From: Hirschia sp964342355
GTDB taxonomy: Bacteria; Pseudomonadota; Alphaproteobacteria; Caulobacterales; Hyphomonadaceae
DNA: 64,000 nt
Direction: 5' to 3'
Assembly: GCA_964342355.1 (NCBI GenBank)
Contig: CAYFFG010000001.1
Location: forward strand, 372,001-436,000
In this document: positions 59,397-64,000 of the stretch, piece by piece
How positions within the stretch are numbered: position 1 is the stretch's first letter
Layout: the number at the start of each line of letters is the position of its first letter
The notes under the pieces: model-generated
Told to the model about the DNA's origin: nothing
The model's input: only the letters and a program-made list of their open reading frames with translations
Databases searched by the model: none
Made by a program: the position numbers and the translations under genes

Positions 59397-60245
59397 TTTC
59401 ACACGACCAGTCTCAATCAGGTGGATGACGTGCGCCAGGACAGAGTGACAGGCTGCCGGGTGCAAACGCTTGTCGACATCCTTGTAGATGGTTTTGACCA
59501 TGTCCGGGATCAACTTGTCGCCAGCTTCAATACGTTCAACGATCGCAGCTTCACGTTTATGACGGTGAGAAATGTAAGCGTCGACAAATGGGGCAACATC
59601 AGTCACTTCTGGGCCGTGTGTCGGGTAGATTGTCTTGTATTGACGGTCTTTGACCTTTTCCAGACTGCGGAAATAGTCGCCCATATTGCCATCCGGCGGT
59701 GAGATCACAGTCGTTGACCAGCCCATAATGTGGTCACCAGAGAAAAGCGCGTTTTCCTCCAGCAGAGCAAAACAGAAATGGTTAGACGTATGACCAGGCG
59801 TGGCCACAGCTTCAATCGTCCAACCGTCGCCGGAAAAACGCTGTCCGTCTGTCAGCGATTCGTCTGGTTGGAAGGACAGGTCATCACCAGCTTCCATACG
59901 GACTTCTGATTCTGTTGGAATAGCTGGACCGCCAGCAAAAACCTTACATCCGGCCCATTCAGCCAGCGGATGCGCAAGCGGGGAGTGGTCCATGTGAGAG
60001 TGAGTGACGAGCACACATTTCACTGTGCGGCCTTCAAGCGCTTTCTTCAGCGCATCGAAATGGCTTTCTGTGTTTGGACCTGGGTCAATCACGGCGCATT
60101 CTTTGTCACCGATTATGTATACGCCCGTACCTGTGTAGGTAAATGCGCCAGGGTTTTCAGCTACGACTCTCTGGATGAGGCCGGAGACTTGAGCCACTTC
60201 TTCGTATTCGAATTTTAGGTCGCTTACAAAAGGTATGCTGGCCAT
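59349..60245 (-). CDS. MBL-fold metallo-hydrolase (LACTB2-like)
   Basis: 298 aa. Metal motif VLVTHSHMDHSPLAHPL (HxHxDH), ATPGHTSNHFCF, FSGDHIMGW, and the late HGPEV; a C-terminal winged-helix-like region (YKDVDKRLHPAACHSVLAHVIHLIE) as in LACTB2-type proteins, which act as endoribonucleases or general esterases in other organisms. Substrate unknown. Its stop lies in a 55-bp sequence duplicated across the assembly gap. Confidence 0.87.
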   Translation of the reverse strand: MASIPFVSDLKFEYEEVAQVSGLIQRVVAENPGAFTYTGTGVYIIGDKECAVIDPGPNTESHFDALKKALEGRTVKCVLVTHSHMDHSPLAHPLAEWAGCKVFAGGPAIPTESEVRMEAGDDLSFQPDESLTDGQRFSGDGWTIEAVATPGHTSNHFCFALLEENALFSGDHIMGWSTTVISPPDGNMGDYFRSLEKVKDRQYKTIYPTHGPEVTDVAPFVDAYISHRHKREAAIVERIEAGDKLIPDMVKTIYKDVDKRLHPAACHSVLAHVIHLIETGRVKANTQIHNLMTEYEPA

Positions 60246-60294
60246 ACGTCCTAATCCCAGGTTTAACTACTATGCTTCAACTTTTTGTATTCTA

Positions 60295-61227
60295 TTACGG
60301 TGCAAACTGCTCGGCGAAAATGCGCGCAAGACGTCTAGTCGCGCGTAACTTCTGCCCTAAAGGCAGCGCTACGGGCGGTCCCATATCCGTCTTGTTGGCA
60401 TCAACGATGTAGATGCGTCCGTCTGCGGCATCACGCAGCACGTCCACACCACCCCAGTCAAGATTGATTTCCTTGGTAAAAGCACGGATCACAGAAAGTT
60501 CTTCTTTCGTGAACACTTCTTCGGGCTTTCGCATGAAAACTTCAGTATTTTCGTTCAGGAAACGGCGCGAAACTGGACGACGTTTGATGAACACGAGCGC
60601 TGGTTCGCCATTTACGGTGACTGTGCGCAGATCCTCAACCAAACCGCCGGGAATGGTGTTGTCGATCAGGCGCTGATACGCGCGGCCTGGCTCGCGAGGG
60701 ATTGGCCCGTCGATGATTCGTCCGTCATGCGCAGCGTTAACTTCAGATTTATCCACCATCACGCCATGGAATGTCTCAGGATCAACCCCGAGGCCATAGC
60801 CAGCGGCTCTTTCAAAAGCGTCCGCAACGCGTGATTTTGAGATGTCATTGCAATGAAAGTTGACGCGTTTTGCATTTTCACGCGCCTGAAGTGTCAGTGG
60901 CGGCGCTGATTCTGTTGAATCATCAAAATGCATGATGATGTCAGCTTCGCGGGTGTCGGTTACGATACGCGCGCCGGCTACATGTAGAACAGGCCATATC
61001 AGGTACCAGGGGCGGGGCGTGTCTGGTGTAAAAGCAATCTTGGGACGTTTATGGCCAGACAGGAAACGCTGGAGCCGCCATGCCTGAGCAAAGAAATAAA
61101 AACAGAACCAAGTGAAAATGTCGTGGAGCAAATGAAAGTCGAGGCGAAGACGATGACCTGTCTTCTTCACCAGGATCGTGTTGGGACTTTCAATCTTGAA
61201 GTCGGACGTCCAGATAGTTTTTTTCAT
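60295..61227 (-). CDS. Unknown protein with ATP-grasp-like C-terminus
   Basis: 310 aa, family not firmly recognised. N-terminal region has an amphipathic/hydrophobic helix (HDIFTWFCFYFFAQAW) and a flavodoxin-like or Rossmann-like middle (PRPWYLIWPVLHVAGARIV, IIMHFDDSTES). Residues about 180-300 resemble an ATP-grasp fold (RLIDNTIPGGLVEDLRTVTV, LVFIKRRPVSRRF, LDWGGVDVLRDAADGRIYIVDAN). The D-x-N at the end could bind Mg. Acts perhaps as a ligase; this is inference. ATG 61227. Confidence 0.66.
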   Translation of the reverse strand: MKKTIWTSDFKIESPNTILVKKTGHRLRLDFHLLHDIFTWFCFYFFAQAWRLQRFLSGHKRPKIAFTPDTPRPWYLIWPVLHVAGARIVTDTREADIIMHFDDSTESAPPLTLQARENAKRVNFHCNDISKSRVADAFERAAGYGLGVDPETFHGVMVDKSEVNAAHDGRIIDGPIPREPGRAYQRLIDNTIPGGLVEDLRTVTVNGEPALVFIKRRPVSRRFLNENTEVFMRKPEEVFTKEELSVIRAFTKEINLDWGGVDVLRDAADGRIYIVDANKTDMGPPVALPLGQKLRATRRLARIFAEQFAP

Positions 61228-61451
61228 GGAGATACAACCAGAATAGAGCGCTCAGGCTCGTCCCTTTACTTAACTAAGTCGCCCCAAAAGCAGATGCTTT
61301 CTAAACATCACGCATTCCCCTATCCCTTTCTCAGGGCGACATCAAACTTCATTGATGCTTTTAACTGTATCAAAACGATAAGACAAAGCACCAATTCGTC
61401 CCAGCGGGACAAATTTTCGTCAAAGCCCTTAACTGCTTTTTGGGATATCGC

Positions 61452-61886
61452 CTAGTTTTTTGCTGCTAGCTCGGAAAGAACTGCTTGCAGGTGTGATAAA
61501 TCATAACCTGCGTTTTTTGCTTTCTCGATGGCGCTTTCAGGGGTTTCACGCCCTAATTTTACACTCGCCATACTCCATAATGTGATTGAACGTGTTCCAG
61601 AGCGACAATAGGCAAGGATAGGTCCTTCATTTTGTGACAGCACGTCGCACAACGCATCGACATTTTGCATGTTCGGCGCGCCTGACACGGACACTTCTGT
61701 ATATCCAAGGCTCTTTTCAGCTGCTTTTTCGCGCGCCGTTTCCCCAGGCATCTGGCCAAAAGATTCGCCGTCGGGACGATTATTGACGACGAATTTAAAC
61801 CCTTCCGAACTGATCTGGGAAAAATCATCCACATCAATTTGCGGGGCTACTGCATAGGATTCAGTCACACGCCGAATATCAGCCAT
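61452..61886 (-). CDS. TIGR01244 / DUF442 family Cys-phosphatase-like protein
   Basis: 144 aa from ATG 61886 with GGAGGA 5 nt upstream. Dual-specificity phosphatase-like fold with catalytic loop AYCRSGTRSITLW (C-x5-R) and a conserved NNRPDGES near residue 37. Related domains occur fused to beta-lactamase-like hydrolases in sulfide-linked proteins. Substrate unknown. The frame is open to 61970 but the upstream part does not match. Confidence 0.88.
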   Translation of the reverse strand: MADIRRVTESYAVAPQIDVDDFSQISSEGFKFVVNNRPDGESFGQMPGETAREKAAEKSLGYTEVSVSGAPNMQNVDALCDVLSQNEGPILAYCRSGTRSITLWSMASVKLGRETPESAIEKAKNAGYDLSHLQAVLSELAAKN

Positions 61887-62029
61887 TATCGTCCTCCGAC
61901 TTTGGTAAAATCTGCGATCATTCCAATCAACCTTCACCAGCTTTGATTGACTTGCCTGTGTCAACGTCAAAGATTGCGCGATTGTTAAGTTAGCGATCCG
62001 TCGCTGACCAATAAGGTAACAGAGTTCAG

Positions 62030-63037
62030 ATGCAAGTCCTAACAGATCAGGATGATACGCAGGAATTTAAGACAACCTCCATGTTGTCGCGTGTCATTTC
62101 CCGGCTTCCAGCCGGATATATCTTACGCAGATTGATAATCGCCATTCCCACAATGATCGCTATTATCACGGTTGCGTTCTTTTTGATGCGTGCGGCGCCC
62201 GGCAATCCGTACAGCGCAGACAGGAAGCTTTCCCCCGAAGTTGAGCAAAACCTGAAAACCTCCCTTGGGCTGGATCGCCCCATACATGAGCAATATCTCG
62301 ACTATCTGGCGAATGTGGCGCAGGGCGATCTGGGGCCTTCCATGCGTAACAAGGACAAGACAGTTTCTGAAATTATAGGGGCCGGACTACCGGTCAGTCT
62401 TACCCTCGGCGCGAGTGCTATGGTTCTGGGTGTTGTTCTGGGTAGTCTTCTGGGTGTTTTAGCCGCTGTCAGACAAAACACCGCAGCTGATTATTCAGTG
62501 ATGAGCTTTGCCATGCTGGGGATCTCGCTGCCTACATTTGTCATCGGACCGATCCTGTCATTGGTATTTGGGGTCTGGTGGGGTGTTTTTTCCGCTGGCG
62601 GCCTCGATCTGGGGCGGATGAATTTCAACAACATGTTTTTGCCGGTCGTCACACTGGCGCTGCCTCAGATTGCGATCATTTCCAGACTTATGCGCGCCTC
62701 CATGATTGAGGTTTTGCGATCAAACTATCTTAGGACGGCACGCGCTAAGGGCTTATCTGAAGTCACAATCCTATTAAGGCATGCTGCGCCGGCCGCAGCT
62801 TTGCCGCTTGTATCTTACATCGGTCCGGCGACAGCGGGATTATTGACAGGTTCTGTGGTGATTGAGCGGGTATTTTCGCTGCCAGGTGTGGGACAATATT
62901 TTATAGATGGCGCGACAAACCGAGATTATCCGCTCGTGATGGGCGTGGTCATTTTATATGCCGGACTGATCGTCATGTTTAACCTGCTCGCAGACATCAT
63001 TTATTCCATCCTCGATCCACGGGTGAGCTATTCATGA
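62030..63037 (+). CDS. Peptide ABC transporter permease (DppB/OppB-like)
   Basis: 335 aa inner-membrane subunit. Six membrane segments; the cytoplasmic EAA-loop is LRTARAKGLSEVTILLRHAAP, and the start of the first helix resembles RRLIIAIPTMIAIITVAFFLMR with FLDRPIHEQYLDYLANVAQGDLGPS outside (given in parts: LGLDRPIHEQYLDYL). ATG 62030 or 62081; the latter gives a more typical N-terminus. Overlaps the next permease by 4 bp. Imports di- or oligopeptides. Confidence 0.92.
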   Translation: MQVLTDQDDTQEFKTTSMLSRVISRLPAGYILRRLIIAIPTMIAIITVAFFLMRAAPGNPYSADRKLSPEVEQNLKTSLGLDRPIHEQYLDYLANVAQGDLGPSMRNKDKTVSEIIGAGLPVSLTLGASAMVLGVVLGSLLGVLAAVRQNTAADYSVMSFAMLGISLPTFVIGPILSLVFGVWWGVFSAGGLDLGRMNFNNMFLPVVTLALPQIAIISRLMRASMIEVLRSNYLRTARAKGLSEVTILLRHAAPAAALPLVSYIGPATAGLLTGSVVIERVFSLPGVGQYFIDGATNRDYPLVMGVVILYAGLIVMFNLLADIIYSILDPRVSYS

Positions 63038-63939
63038 GCATTATTGACACCCAGTCTGAAAAGGTCGCCACGCTGGAAGCCGCGGCCGCCAAAGGGCGCT
63101 CGCTTTGGGATGACGCCGGTATCCGTCTGTTGAATAATAAAGCGTCAGTTGTTTCGTTATTCATCCTTGGTTTTATTGTGCTGGTCGCCGTTTTGGGGCC
63201 GTTATTCTGGCCTCACTCTTATGAAACGATTTCAGACGCGGGCGTTCTGCATCCGCCAAGTCTGGCGCCATTTCATCCGCTGGGAACGGATGTGCAGGGC
63301 AGGGATGTCGCTGTCCGTCTGATGATCGGTATGCGCATATCACTCGCCGTCGGGGTAATTGCGACAATGGTGAGTCTGGTAATAGGCGTCACATGGGGCG
63401 CAACGGCTGGATTTGTCGGTGGGCGGGTCGACAACCTCATGATGCGGTTCGTTGATGTGATCTACGCATTGCCATTCATTTTCTTTGTGATCCTGCTCAA
63501 CGTTGTATTCGGAAGAAACATATTCCTGATCTTTGTTGCGATAGGCGCGGTTGAGTGGCTCACGATGGCGCGGATTGTTCGTGGCCAAACTTTAGCGCTC
63601 AAGAGCAAGGAATTTATTGAGGCTGCGCGTGCTGCAGGCGTTCGCCCCGCACAAATCGTCATACGTCACATTGTGCCTAATCTATTAGGGCCGGTCGCCG
63701 TCTACGTGACGCTTACTATCCCGATTGTGATTCTATCGGAAAGTTTCCTGTCTTTCCTTGGATTGGGCGTCAACGAACCTTTGACATCACTAGGCGTGCT
63801 TATTTCTGATGGGCGCAAGTTCATGAATTCACACTTGCATCTATTGCTTGCGCCATCGCTGACAATGGTTGCGACGCTATTGTGTCTTAATTTTATCGGC
63901 GACGGGCTGCGCGATGCGCTTGACCCGCGCGACAGATAA
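63034..63939 (+). CDS. Peptide ABC transporter permease (DppC/OppC-like)
   Basis: 301 aa inner-membrane partner of the upstream permease. N-terminal OppC-type segment (SVVSLFILGFIVLVAVLGPL) followed by periplasmic HPLGTDVQGRDVAVRLMIGMRISL, the OppC signature, then the EAA loop EAARAAGVRPAQIVIRHIVPN and the ending LSFLGLGVNEPLTSLG. ATGA overlap with the upstream permease signals coupling. The binding protein and ATPases would lie outside the window. Confidence 0.92.
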   Translation: MSIIDTQSEKVATLEAAAAKGRSLWDDAGIRLLNNKASVVSLFILGFIVLVAVLGPLFWPHSYETISDAGVLHPPSLAPFHPLGTDVQGRDVAVRLMIGMRISLAVGVIATMVSLVIGVTWGATAGFVGGRVDNLMMRFVDVIYALPFIFFVILLNVVFGRNIFLIFVAIGAVEWLTMARIVRGQTLALKSKEFIEAARAAGVRPAQIVIRHIVPNLLGPVAVYVTLTIPIVILSESFLSFLGLGVNEPLTSLGVLISDGRKFMNSHLHLLLAPSLTMVATLLCLNFIGDGLRDALDPRDR

Positions 63940-63988
63940 CCCCGCAATAAAAACACAAAATATCCCCCTCAAAGGAGTTCGTTCTACC

Positions 63989-64000
63989 ATGGTGAAATCC
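63989..64000 (+). CDS. Start of the next gene (cut by window end)
   Basis: ATG 63989 with AAAGGAG 10 nt upstream; only four codons (MVKS) are visible. By position it belongs to the peptide transporter operon, likely another transport component, but nothing in the sequence shows which. Confidence 0.4.

Noticed and set aside
1..64000. CRISPR arrays, insertion sequences, prophage genes, rRNA and tRNA genes
   Set aside because: I looked for repeat-spacer patterns, transposase-like and phage-structural genes and tRNA-like cloverleafs and saw none.

Overview
The window is a stretch of an alphaproteobacterial chromosome of moderate G+C content. It is packed with housekeeping genes on both strands, and I see no insertion sequence, prophage, CRISPR array, tRNA or rRNA. 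The alphaproteobacterial assignment rests on several points: a complete PhyR/NepR/EcfG general stress locus; F0 ATP synthase genes in the order atpI-atpB-atpE-atpF'(b')-atpF(b), separate from F1; the ispH-thrB and mutY-dciA-dsbA-smc neighbourhoods; split GcvPA/GcvPB glycine dehydrogenase; and many 7-TM or DUF families common in Hyphomonadaceae/Maricaulales-like marine bacteria. The genus is not identifiable from the window. Three 100-N runs mark scaffold joins. Two of them (55838-55937 and 59242-59341) are flanked by identical 55-bp copies, which looks like an unresolved assembly overlap. The third (7384-7483) hides real gcvP sequence.

Layout. 1-2.5 kb: thrB (cut by the window edge), ispH and a lipoprotein. 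2.5-8.5 kb: argS, then a tandem glycine riboswitch controlling gcvT-gcvH-gcvPA-gcvPB. 8.5-14.3 kb: an alpha/beta hydrolase, an unknown envelope protein, a membrane-anchored AraC regulator divergent from a DUF2306 membrane protein, and rtcB RNA ligase with an unusual leader (30-aa ORF, terminator, hairpin-split ribosome-binding site). 14.4-17.1 kb: F0 ATP synthase operon. 17.2-23.2 kb: smc, dsbA-like, dciA and divergent mutY. 23.3-26.2 kb: gpx, a GNAT protein, two tandem DUF3237 genes (one Tat-exported) and a flavodoxin-like protein.

26.2-33.4 kb is the most coherent accessory region, a general stress response island. phyR, nepR-ecfG and a HisKA_2 sensor kinase sit at its core. Around them lie a DUF883/holin-like membrane operon, dps with an acidic lipoprotein, a diacylglycerol-kinase-like/phosphoesterase operon and a 57-aa DUF1328 membrane protein. 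I can read five GGAAC-N16/17-CGTT promoters here, one in front of each of phyR, DUF883, lipoprotein-dps, the kinase-phosphoesterase operon and DUF1328 (the last two divergent), and found none in the intergenic regions I scanned elsewhere. The island therefore appears to be the regulator plus a physically clustered part of its own regulon.

33.5-47.2 kb: ilvD, an MBL-fold hydrolase, YbjQ, signal peptidase lepB, a BioF2-like acetyltransferase, a histidine phosphatase, xseB-ispA-dxs (isoprenoid precursors, which join functionally with ispH), a GNAT protein with a 12-bp-repeat insertion, an acyl-CoA ligase, a DUF938 methyltransferase and a SodC-like lipoprotein. 47.2-56.3 kb: tlyA, a candidate structured RNA in a 563-bp gap, an orphan methyltransferase, aroC, an SDR, divergent marR/gst, pdxH, a 2OG-Fe dioxygenase and a GDPD lipoprotein. 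56.4-64 kb: a second acyl-CoA ligase, DUF1499, an MBL hydrolase, an ATP-grasp-like unknown, a TIGR01244 phosphatase and an oppB/oppC-type peptide ABC permease pair running off the end.
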